Positions 24,130 through 35,100 of a DNA stretch of 64,000 nucleotides are shown here, in pieces. The first letter of the stretch is position 1, and each line of letters starts with the position of its first letter. Source of the DNA: Mactra quadrangularis (taxonomy: Eukaryota > Mollusca > Bivalvia > Venerida > Mactridae); NCBI GenBank assembly GCA_025267735.1, contig CM046304.1, positions 28,399,381 to 28,463,380 of the forward strand, given 5' to 3'. Made by a program: the position numbers and the translations under genes. A model generated the notes under the pieces. That model saw only the letters and a list, made by a program, of their open reading frames with translations, ran no database searches and was not told the DNA's origin.

Positions 24130-25758
24130 GACAGACAGGAGAAGGTCAAGTGTGCGTATATAAACATAAACGGACTTTGTAGTAAACGAACCAATAAACT
24201 TCAATCAAACTTTATGAAAGATATTTTTTCAAAAAATGATGTTGTACTTTTAACTGAAACATGGACTGACTTATACTCAAATTTAGATGTTAATGGGTTT
24301 GAACATTTTGTTTTGCATAGAAAAATACAAAAATCGTCCGCTAAGCGGAATTCTGGTGGTATAATTATATATGTAAAAAATAATTTAGTATGTGATAATA
24401 CACTTGTTTATACATCGCAAGATGACATATTATGGTTAAAAATTTCAGCTAATAAATTGTCTATTGATAAAGATTTTTATATAGGATTATGCTATATAAT
24501 ACCTGATGATAGCAGTAGACAATCTATGGTTGATAATAATGTTTTTGACAGATTATTGGATTCTATTGTATATGTTGAATCTGTCGCTGGAAATGATTAT
24601 TATTGTTATTTATTTGGTGATTTTAACTCACGTACATCTACCTTACCTGATTTTGTTGAATATGATACTATAAATGTTGATTTATTACCTGAAGACTACT
24701 TACCTGATATAAATTTACCTAGGGTCTCACAAGATAAAGGTCATGTTAACAGTAATGGTAGGTCATTGTTAGACTTTTGTAAACATACCGAGTTACGGAT
24801 CACTAATGGTAGAGTGAGTAATGATTCCATGATTGGTAAATATACATGTATAACTAGTCGAGGTTGTAGCGTTGTAGATTATCTTTTATGTAGATATCAC
24901 GATTTTCAATATATATCATCATTAAGTATTGATGATCCAAATATTATGTCAGATCATTGTTTGATGAATGTTGAATTTTGTTTTAATGCTGTTTGTAATC
25001 AGATACATAATGATCCTGTAAACAATAATTATGATAGTATTCCATATAAATATGTATGGAAATCTGATGATAAAAAATTATATACAGATAATTTAAACAC
25101 CACTGAAAATTTGTCGTCTCTTGAGGACCTGTGTTTAAATATTAATTCATGTATTGATCAAAATAGTATAGATGAATGTATACACCAGTTTGGACATATA
25201 TTTAACCATGTCGCGGAACCATTTATAAAGAAATTAAACACAACACAGTGTGTGTATTCTTCATGTAACACTGAATGTAACCAGCCTTGGTTTAACAATG
25301 ATTGTTTTATTAAGAGAGAATGTTTTAATAGTTGTTTAAATAAATATAGATTATGTAAAAACGACACGAATAGAATTCATATGGTTAAAGCTCGCTCGGA
25401 TTATAAATCAACACTTAGAAGGGCAAGATATAACTATGATAAAAATAAAACTGATAACTTACTGATTAATAAACAAAAGAATGCACGTATATATTGGAAT
25501 ATGTTAAAGGAAGCTTCGGGAGTCAAACAATCTAATATTTCTTTATCAAACTTTGAAAATTATTTTAAGGCAATAAACGACCCTGAAGATAGATGGTTCT
25601 CTCCAAATGAAGAAGTTTTAAACTTTGTTGAAAATTATGAAAAACAAGAATATAAAGTTATGTTTAAAGAGCTAAATTTAACAATCACTGAGGCGGAAAT
25701 AAGCTTAGCAATTAAGCAACTAAAAACAATAGATCTGGTGGTCCAGATCTTTTATTAA
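24130..25758 (+). CDS. LINE ORF2, APE-type endonuclease part
   Basis: The domain begins at VKCAYININGLCSKR, upstream of the first in-frame ATG (24214), so initiation does not use that ATG alone or the original start is lost. Endonuclease motifs in order: LLTETW (catalytic Glu), GGIIIYVKN, LFGDFNSR, VVDYLL and SDHCLM (catalytic His). The frame ends at 25758 after a one-base deletion within the run TAAAAAC at 25721-25727. Past that point the correct protein continues in another frame. Confidence 0.9.
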   Translation, partial: DRQEKVKCAYININGLCSKRTNKLQSNFMKDIFSKNDVVLLTETWTDLYSNLDVNGFEHFVLHRKIQKSSAKRNSGGIIIYVKNNLVCDNTLVYTSQDDILWLKISANKLSIDKDFYIGLCYIIPDDSSRQSMVDNNVFDRLLDSIVYVESVAGNDYYCYLFGDFNSRTSTLPDFVEYDTINVDLLPEDYLPDINLPRVSQDKGHVNSNGRSLLDFCKHTELRITNGRVSNDSMIGKYTCITSRGCSVVDYLLCRYHDFQYISSLSIDDPNIMSDHCLMNVEFCFNAVCNQIHNDPVNNNYDSIPYKYVWKSDDKKLYTDNLNTTENLSSLEDLCLNINSCIDQNSIDECIHQFGHIFNHVAEPFIKKLNTTQCVYSSCNTECNQPWFNNDCFIKRECFNSCLNKYRLCKNDTNRIHMVKARSDYKSTLRRARYNYDKNKTDNLLINKQKNARIYWNMLKEASGVKQSNISLSNFENYFKAINDPEDRWFSPNEEVLNFVENYEKQEYKVMFKELNLTITEAEISLAIKQLKTIDLVVQIFY

Positions 25759-27629
25759 ATGAATTCTTTATTGTTGGTAAAGATGTTTTATTACCAGTTT
25801 TATATTCTCTTTTTGATAAAATATTTACTGTTGGGTACTTCCCATATAGATGGTCTGAAGGCTTTATTATTCCTTTACACAAAAAATCAAGTATTAATGA
25901 TGTAGCGAACTACCGTGGTATCACTCTTTTATCTTGCCTTGGAAAGCTTTTTACTAGAATTATAAATAATAGACTTACTTCATGGGCAGAGGATTATAAC
26001 GTCTACATTGAGGCACAGGCTGGGTTTAGATCAAATATGAATACAGTAGACAATATTTTTGTTCTGCATGGCTTATTATCACATGTTCTCATCCAGGGAA
26101 ATAAATTGTTCACATTATTTGTTGATTTTACTAAAGCATTCGATTATGTTGTTCGTGATAACCTTTGGTTTAAATTATTAAAATTAGGGCTGAGAGGAAA
26201 TATTTTCAATATCATTAAATCAGTTTATGAAACCGTAAAATCTCGAGTTAAATATAATAATAGTTTAAGTGATGAATTTACTAGCTTACTTGGTGTAAGA
26301 CAAGGGGAGTGTTTATCTCCCTTTTTATTTTCTATTTTTATAAACGATTTAGAAGAAAAAAATATTAGTAATAATATAGAAGGTATTGATGTTAACTATT
26401 TTAAAATGTTTATGTTACTGTATGCAGACGATATTGTTATTTTTTCAAAATCTGCATCAGAATTACAAGAAAGTTTAGATTTATTATATGAGTATTGTGA
26501 AACATGGAAACTTAAAGAGAATGTTGCCAAAACCAAAATAATGATTTTTAGAAAGGGAGGTAACTATTCTAGAAACTTACTTTTTAATTATAATGGTCAG
26601 CCTGTAGACATTGTTTCTAACTTCACATATTTGGGGATAGTTTTCACTTCAGGTGGTTCATTAAGTACAGCTCAAAGCACATTATCTAGTCAGGCTAATA
26701 AGGCAATGTTCACATTAAATAAATACTTATTCAAATTTACATATATTTCTCCAAAACATAAGCTTGAACTATTTGATAAACTTATATCACCTATTTTAAA
26801 TTATTGTTGTGAAGTGTGTGGTTTTTCAAACAACTTATCTATAGAAAGAGTTCATTTAAATTTTTGTAAACGAATTTTAGGGGTTAAGAAAAGCACACAA
26901 AATGATTTTATTTATGGAGAATTAGGACGTGTGTCTTTTAAAACAATTCACTCATTGAAAATAATTAAATATTGGTTAAGAATATTGCAAATGAAAGATA
27001 ACAAATATGTATATATTATATATAATTTATTAAAAAGTGATCTAGACAGGTATCCAAATAAATCAAATTGGTGCCTGCATGTTAAAAATTTACTTTGTTC
27101 ATTGGGTCTATTAGAAGCTTGGACTTATCAGGGTGTTGGAAATGATAAAGTATTCCTTTCCCTTGTTAAGCAAAGGTTAAATGATCAGTTTATACAAAGC
27201 TGGAATTCCAGACTGACAAACTCAGATAGAGCTAGATTTTATAATAATATTTCAAATTTTAGATTCCAACCTTATTTAGAATACTTTACAGTAAATAAAT
27301 TTTGTCAAGCTTTAAGTCGCTTAAGACTATCATCTCATAAACTGCATATTGAATCTGGCAGGTGGGTTAAACCAATAAGAACTCCAGTAAATGAAAGAAT
27401 ATGTTTTAACTGTAACAAATTAGAAGATGAATTTCATTTCATCCTTGAATGTAATATGTATATAGATCTTAGAAAACAGTACATTCTTAGAAAATATTGG
27501 TCAAGACCAAGTATGGTCAAATTTATAGATCCAATTAACTCAGAAAGTAAAGCAATAATTAGAAACCTGGGTATGTATATTCACAATGCATTTATTTTAA
27601 GAAATTCTATATTATATAATGTTAAATGA
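25727..27629 (+). CDS. LINE ORF2, reverse transcriptase and C-terminal domain
   Basis: Continues ORF2 after the frameshift. RT motifs: SGGPD, ANYRGITLLSCLGKLF, LFVDFTKAFDYV, GVRQGECLSPFLFSIFINDL, YADD at 26421-26432, KTKIMIF and FTYLGIVF. The C-terminal part has CFNCNKLEDEFHFILEC, a Cys/His-rich motif of many invertebrate LINEs. The ATG at 26037 is internal and not a real start. TGA at 27627-27629. Confidence 0.92.
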
Positions 27630-27971
27630 AAATATATACATTATTTTGTCATGTTTAAGTATATATGTAAGTAGTATATATGTATGCATATATCTGATAA
27701 GTACTTAATGGTAAAAAACATTTTAAAAAAAAATACAGTTTTACAGTGTCACCACGTAACTAATTAATTAGTAATCATATAATCTGATGTTGCTAAATGT
27801 GTCATATATATATGACCTTCTCCACGTACTTGAAATTCGAAATACAAGTACTAGTATTCAGATATATTTATATATATTTATCTATGTTCATTTTGTATTG
27901 ATTTTCTGTACACACTGTTTTGCCATCTTATACTATGCATTATTGTCCTCATACATTTGTAAATGTTATGG

Positions 27972-27998
27972 AAATAAATAAAACTATCTATCTATCTT
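27972..27998 (+). terminator. LINE poly(A) signal and (TCTA)n tail
   Basis: AATAAATAAA is followed by ACTATCTATCTATC. LINEs of several clades end in a short tandem repeat instead of poly(A); this marks the 3' end of the element. Confidence 0.65.
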
Positions 27999-30009
27999 TT
28001 ATTTTTTAAGATATCAATTTTGTGCAAATGATGCTAAAAATGTAAACTTTCTTCTTTCGTTAGATTGTTTTTATAAATTGTAAGATTGTAAAGTTTTGGT
28101 CTGTTTTAAGGTTTAATTTGATTACTCACATTACTATAAAATAAGAAGGAAAAGAAATACCCATGCTGATATAAGTTGAAAAATAAAGTCTTTCCGGTTC
28201 TTTGATCAAGTTTGTGCAAGCGACATGAGAAAGCTGTATGTTTCTCGTGTCCGGAGCATTTTTTTTTTATTTTGAAGAAAGCCATATGAATTGTTGGTCT
28301 GTTTGCACTTTTTCCCAAAAGTTTTGGATTTTTAAAGTACTTTTTCGTAATTTTATACTGGCGCTATCGGATATAGGGGCCCCTGGTGTGATTGTATAAC
28401 ACACTGTGTATACAGTGTAGCAAGGCATAGCGGGTAAACTTTTATGACAGAATAACCTTCCTGTCTCTGTTTTATTGATAATTAGTTGTATCTGTCAAAT
28501 GATATAGCAATAAAGGTTTAGAAAAAATATTATTCTAGACTTTTAACATAATATAATTTTTGGTAGATTTACTCGACTATGAGAACCACTGAAATCAGTA
28601 TTATAAAAATAATTATTACTTAAAAACACTTGAAAAAATACTCCTGCATTGCTTATAATATGCATATAATTTGGGTTTCTAACGTTTTCGTATCTCTCTG
28701 ATAAATGAATATTTTCACACACTAATTAATTGTTGTGGTTTATTTGTCGGCATACTAATAACCGAAATATTGACATGTAATTGTTTTAATTTCACCTCTA
28801 CCGTTATTATTTCTTTAAACGAAGATACTTTGAAAACTTTTTTATTGACTAACTTATTTAAGTAAAGCGGATTCATTAAAAAGGTGTGACTAATTAAACA
28901 GTTATACAGAATGCATCGACATTGCAGTCAAAGTAAAATATTGCAATGTACAAACGAAACAAAAAAATAGTTATTAACGGTTTAACAATAACGTCGAGGA
29001 TTAAATAAGTTGTTGCAATTTAACATTATCATTTAACTTTAAGCTTTTGATACAATAAAAATATGATATCAAAATTAACGGACGGGCAATATATCAATTA
29101 AAAAAATAAGATGTATTAGTGTAATATATTTCTCATTTCTTACATAATTAAACAATCAAAAAATTATTTCCATCGTTAATTTTGTTTCAACCAGGGATTT
29201 TATGTAACATTTTTATATAACATATATACATTAGTTACATAAAACCACTGTTTCAACTAACTGTCATGTATACAAAATGTCACCTCTTAAGTACTGTAGT
29301 GACATCTTCTTCTGTTAATTTACACCTCATGCACAATGGACAATAACACAAATATAAAACATTTTGTCTTCAAGGTATTTAATCCCCCAATGATAAATTT
29401 AAATCTATATGGTTATGATCGTGATCTATGATCCTTATCTAACATTATCGATCACAACATGGTGTCATGGCTTGTAGATTATGTTATAGCAAAATTGATG
29501 TATCTACAGTCAGTGCTATATAGCTGTATCATACAATGAAATATTGATTGGTCTAAAAGTTGGGTATGTCGAGAGATGAAATTCAGCAGCGGATGATGTT
29601 ATATAGGCCTCAATTACTTGGACGGTCATAAACACGTCAAGTGTAATTTAAACTTCAATTTTCTCGCGATTTAGTACATACACAAGCATGTGAATCATTT
29701 TGGCATCCACTCCACTATGCAACATACCTATCGCGATTGAAGATTTCCCAGTTGTTAGTTTCATACGTCGCCATATGATTGAAATTAGTACAGAATTCGG
29801 TAATGTAATAATTTGTCGTGTTTTTCATCAAATTGGGCGTACATCTTGAACACAAATAACTAGTCTCTGAAGTGTACATATGTACATGAGTATTTTATAT
29901 TTAATGCTATTTTTATCCATTACAAATTGCATGAAAAAATGTTAAGATAACAAGTACTTTTGGATTAACGAAGCGTTGACCTAGTTTTGCTTCGATCAAT
30001 GAGTATAAC
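27999..30009. other. Intergenic, no recognised gene
   Basis: Very AT-rich. No supported open frame, RNA gene or named repeat. The minus-strand frame at 29913-30209 overlaps the start of the next inverted-repeat element and is not considered a gene. Confidence 0.4.
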
Positions 30010-30655
30010 TTAAAGCCACTTAACGAAGACAAAATCTTTATCATCAATCTAAAAGCAAGTAATACTATCAAAAAGGCCATATAATTTAATTGTCCAATCA
30101 CTCTAGCGGATTCCCTTGTAGGTTCAAGTTCTTCAAATATCAATTTATTATAAAGGTGGGGTACTTTTATAATATCTAAATTAGACAACGGTGGTACCCT
30201 CTCAGCCACTCAAATTGCTTAAAATGTGTTTGATATAACTTACACAACATTGAAAAGTGTCGGATATATCAAATTTGTTTTAGTGATTAACTCGAGAAAC
30301 CAGTGCGTGCAAGTTTTGAGAACGCAAATTGGCTTTCGCACAAAATTCACTATTATACAAAAGTGTATTTATCAAAGAAGAAAATTTGTTTTCTTCCGAT
30401 TTGAAGTTTTGGTTATTTTTAGCCACGACGGGATGTTCCGATCTCATTCGTTGAGTTCCGTGATTTTCCGTAGAGTCATTTCTTTGGGTTTTATCGCTAA
30501 TTTAAAAATAGTATTAGTATAAATTCTGGAAAAAAAACTTTAGTTTTTTTGTGCCTTGGGTGCGTTTTATATATTCATTTAACGTTTGCATAAGTTTTAA
30601 GCCAAAGCGTGATACTTGACAATTATCAGTGTTCTATTTAGTAAAGGGGCTTTAA
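30010..30655. mobile_element. Non-autonomous DNA element, TTAAAGCC ends, copy 1
   Basis: It starts TTAAAGCCACTTAACGAAG and ends GTAAAGGGGCTTTAA; the ends are inverse over about 15 bp with few mismatches. Internal phrases (GATATATCAAA, CACGACGGGATGTTCCGATC, GAGTTCCGTGATTTTCCGT) recur at 51719-52551 and partly at 31150-31485. No transposase is present. The outer TTAA or TA could be the target duplication. Confidence 0.78.
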
Positions 30656-31149
30656 ATGTGACTGTTACACTGAAACAGTTACCTTACATCGTATTTTTCA
30701 TAGTCAGTACTTTAATACTGAACGTAACTATTGTCTGAGCTGAATTAGTTTCAGTTTTGGGATTAGGTGAGTACAGATATATGATAACATTGTCCTGTCT
30801 TGAACAATGCAATTACTTATTTTGGCAGCACTTACAGGTTCTGACGCTTTTAGATTATTTGTAAAGTATGTCAACAAAGTCATTCATTGATGAAATGTGT
30901 ATCTATGTTTTGTTTATATTTACATGCTTGTATATATAATATGATTCATGTTGTTTATTTACTCATACATTGTCTGTTAATATGTAACTTATGTAACTAT
31001 TCAAAACTGGAGGTAATAAAAGTATATATTACGCGAAGACGTTGGCGTATATATAAATTATCTAGTTGTCTTGTCTTACCGACATTACCACTCGTTTAAC
31101 CTGAACGTAGCCTATCAGCAAACGTTTCTCTATATCTAAAAACTTAATT
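30656..31149. other. Interval upstream of the TLDc exon; first exon not found
   Basis: A good donor, GGATTAG|GTGAGT, lies near 30769 with an acceptor-like TTTCAG just upstream, so a small non-coding exon is possible. ATG at 30868 opens MSTKSFIDEM but has only weak donors in the right phase. I cannot assign the missing first coding exon of the IFI44-like gene. Confidence 0.3.
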
Positions 31150-31485
31150 GCTGCGACTCGTTTTCCTGTCAGTATATGTTTAGGTATAAAACTATTTACA
31201 TGAGTTTTGAATAAGAAAATTTCTTTACTTCTGATTTAAAGTTGTGGTTAGTTTTAGTCACGACGAGATATTCCGATCTTGTTCGTTGAGTTCCGTGATT
31301 TTTCGTTGAGTCATTACTTTCGTTTTCAATCGTAAATTTCAAAATAGTATTAGTATAAATTCTGGAGAAAATACTAGAGATTTTTATGCCTGTGGTGCGT
31401 TTTATATATTTATTTAACGTTTGCATAAGATTCAAGCAAAACCATGATACTTGACAATTATCAGCGTTCTATTTGGTAATGGGGC
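31150..31485. mobile_element. TTAAAGCC-type DNA element, 5'-truncated copy
   Basis: It shares CCTGTCAGTATATGTTTAGG, GAGTTCCGTGATTTTTCGTT, TAGTATAAATTCTGGAG and the end GGTAATGGGGCTTGAA with the copies at 30010 and 51719, but lacks the left end. It also shares an internal segment with the 51719 copy that is missing from the 30010 copy. Confidence 0.65.
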
Positions 31486-31630
31486 TTGAAGCATAAATTG
31501 GACAAAATCTGACGAAAAAATGATTAAATAATTTTCCACTTCGTTTTTTACTTAAATTTTGATTTGGGACATTTGATTTAATTGTATGCAAATTGTCATT
31601 TAATTTAATTTTCAAACGTTTCTTCCTCAG

Positions 31631-32189
31631 GAATTATTTAGAACAAGCATCAGAAATGCGTTGAGAGAACGTATATCAAAAGCACATACAGAAAACAAAA
31701 CATTTAGACTCATTTACCAAGCGTCACGAGATGGTTGCTGTGTTAAAGCATTTAGAGATAAATGTTTGGAGAAGGGACCTACATTGACGGTTTTGTATGG
31801 TAAAGATGGCACAGTGTTTGGTGGCTATACGAGTAAATCATGGAGATCTGGAAACCGTGTGGCAACAAATGACAACGAAGCGTTTCTCTTTTATTGTCAT
31901 CCTGGCGAGACGACAAAATTTTTAGAGATTAGTGAAAGTTGTTATGATCGTGCTATTACATATCACGATGAATGGGGCCCTACATTCGGAGGTGGCAGAT
32001 ATATTACTGGAAACGATTTGCAAGTTTTTAGGAACACAAAGGAAATTCCCAGAAAAAATGGCTATTTTGAATTGAATGGTAAAACAAATTATGACTGTAT
32101 CTACAAAGCACAGGAAGCAGGTTTTGACGCGAAGAGTATAAATGGAGGAACGCTCATTGTAAAAGATTTAGAAGTCTTCGGATTAGAAC
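31631..32189 (+). CDS. IFI44-like exon: TLDc domain
   Basis: Acceptor CTTCCTCAG at 31622-31630. The frame is open from the first base (ELFRTSIRNALRERISKAH). TLDc hallmarks: FRLIYQASRDG (residues 25-35), KGPTLTV (48-54), FGGYTSKSW (63-71), EAFLF (83-87) and WGPTFGGG (115-122); it then ends TLIVKDLEVFGLE. TLDc occurs in OXR1, NCOA7 and TLDC2, and at the N-terminus of IFI44. The exon contains no in-frame ATG, so translation starts in an earlier exon. Donor GAAC|GTATGT, phase 1. Confidence 0.9.
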
Positions 32190-35100
32190 GTATGTATATT
32201 TACAGATCTAATTTTAATACTTTGTTTGAAAAACAAATAAAGTATATCGAACGCATGCATACATAACATATCACGAATCGTGAGGTACAGTATGTAGAAA
32301 AACAGTAAAATATGATCAACTAAATAAACATTTAATTGTACATTACATAGTTATCATATTGTGTTCATTAATTATAAATACTAGATTTCTGAAGCGTAAT
32401 TGTAACGGGTGTTCCTAAAATACTATGATTCGATCAACTTGGTTTACATCGATATGTCGATCGCCAAACAAATTTCACCAAATGTATTTATGTCCCCTTC
32501 GCCTAAATCACGATTCGGGTTATCACTGTGTGCCTTCACAAGCAGCTAATTTATAAAAGTAAACTAATGGAACATAATATCCTAATATTTAATATTTGCT
32601 AGCATTTATCAGTATACAATTTGAATAGAGCATGTTAATTAACACTTCACCAAGTTCAGAATTTGACTTGTACAAATGCGTTGTTCACACAAATATATGT
32701 TTGTTGCAAATTAAACTTCTTTAATATTAATTGTCAGCTTATGTTTTGAGCATCAGTCGCAGCCCTATGTAAAAGTAAATCGAAACCGTAATTAGTAATT
32801 GATAGATTGAATATTCTCCTAATTATGCAAGTATAGCAACGATTCTTCTTCAATTGATTTTTTTCTAACTCGTTCCCACAAGAAAGGAGAGTAGGTAAAA
32901 CAACCTTTCTCGTTCCCTCAAGTTAGGAGAGTAGGTACATATTACTAACTTGTTCCTACAACTTACGGGAGGTGATATTTTTTTCTAATTCGTTTATACA
33001 AGTTAGAGAATGGGATAAATGTTATTGGTACCTCTTTCCCACAACTAACGAGAGGTGATATTTTTTAACTCGTTCCTTCTAATTAAGGGAGTAGGTAACA
33101 TTTTTTCTTACTCGTTCCCATAACTTAAAAGTGGTGATGTCAATTTTCTAACTCGTTCCAACAAGTTTACTCGATGCTTTGTTTTCACAGCATACCTCCT
33201 ATTACAAGTTAAATATATACTCGCATCCTCTATTATCTATTGGCTATATCTCTTGCTTGTTTCTGCCATTCAGTCTTCACCATTTTAACTGTGTATATGT
33301 ATCCTTCAACATGATTAATAACCTGTTGGTTTTTTTATTGCAGCTTTTGATTTTTTCAACGATACGGTAATGTAATTTTACTAATTTTAATCGGCTAATC
33401 CAATGATGATTCAATGAACATTTAGATTTTTGGTTATCAATTAGTTGCAGGTTGATACTTAATTAAACTCATATAGCTAAAATTGTTTGGAATATATGTT
33501 GTGTGTCTTATGCATATAAGATATTTTGGACGTTTTCATACATGCTGTAACAGAATATATTTTCGTAATTCAGCTATAATACTTAAATATAATTTCTCAT
33601 ATAAATGATTATGAAAATATACCCGAATGTGAAATAGTAAATTCTATATGGTTTGTCTTGAAAACAGGTTTACATTTAAGTTAAAGCAAGGTTTTTGAAG
33701 TCTACTTTTAATATCACAAGCATTCGACTCTTAACATTAACTGTATTGCACAGTTTACAGTGCATAACCCTAACAGGAACCCATTTACACCTGTGTGAAA
33801 GGAAGCAATCGTAGGTAAATTTCTTACTAAAGGAAATAAGCAGTTCCCTTGGTGAGATTTGAACCCAGGATCTCTCGATCCATAAGCGCGCGTACTACGA
33901 CTGGACGGCTGCTGCTAGGCACATATAGAAACAGTGATGATTGCGTTGATGTTAATTTTTTTATGTTATAATCGTAAGTAATCTAGCAAAGGTTTTGTAC
34001 TTTCACTTACGAAATTAATGTAAATTTAATGGCTTATTTACATTTATATAAATATCGTTTTATCTAAGTACCCATTCCTTATTGGAAAACCTTTATAAAA
34101 CAGACATGACTTGTGTCACAAAAGTGCATTTATGCCTATGAAATCTTTGCATATTTTATCAAAGAAAATGGAATGTGAAAGAAGAATTTCATCATCATGT
34201 TCGGACGCTCATGTAAAGTGTTTCAACATACTAATGACTGGTATAATAGGTGCTGGAAAAACAAGCTATTGTAGAACTATTAACATAGCAAGTACAAACG
34301 AAATACAAAATTATGCTGGTCCAATTGCACAGCAAGGTGAAAGTGTTACAAGCAAGGTACATATGTTATTTTGTTATTTTTCATATTGATTACTTATAGT
34401 CAAACATTGCTTTACAAGTTTACAAACAATATAATAGCAGGAAACGCTCGATATTGTCTATTTTTTCTCAACTGTCAAAGTTTGAATAATTTCACGATGA
34501 TTGATTACACACTATCATAATACCATGGATGTAAAATAAAGAGCACGAAGTCACCGTGAAATTATTCATGTTTAGACAGAACTTGAGAAAAAAAAAATAA
34601 CAATAATGACAAAAAGGAAATGTTTATAGTTACTGATATTTTGTCAGTAGGTGTTTATCGATCTAGAATCAAGCGAACGAACGTTAATTTGATTTCATTA
34701 CAACATATTTAAGCAACAAATTCATGTATAACCATGCTGGAAACATTATTATTAACTGTATCGATGTTTTTGAACATTTTCTTTATTATTTTATTCAAGC
34801 TGGTTGAAGTAGTTATCAAACGCAAAGATGTTTGTAAAATTCGAATGTTGGATATAAGAGGTTATGAGAATGGGAGGACTTACAAAGAAGAACTTGGACT
34901 TTTGATAAAGGGGAAACTAAAAGATGGCTATAAGGTTAGACTCATTATTATAGTTTAATTTTCTTAGGGGAACGGGCAAGAAACCTTCCATTTTGAACAC
35001 AAACGGTCTTACTGATCTTTGCAATTTGACGCACCAAAGGTAAAATGTTTATTTACTTAAAAACATGAGGCAAAATTTACATTAGAATAATTCCATAGTT

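Larger units (their letters stand above)
22300..27998 (+). mobile_element. Near-complete non-LTR retrotransposon (LINE)
   Basis: Order: putative 5' UTR, ORF1 (22506-23846), endonuclease (24130-25740), reverse transcriptase (to 27629), then a 3' UTR ending ATAAATAAAACTATCTATCTATC. The element has APE-type endonuclease and YADD reverse transcriptase, so it moved by target-primed reverse transcription. It has only a few lesions: an ORF1 break, a TAG before the endonuclease and one frameshift. The insertion is therefore fairly young. The 5' end is my estimate and I found no target-site duplication. The clade was not settled from sequence alone. Confidence 0.92.

Noticed and set aside
29913..30209. 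98-codon minus-strand frame with a hydrophobic stretch
   Set aside because: Mostly inside the TTAAAGCC element; the sister copy at 51719 does not keep the frame.
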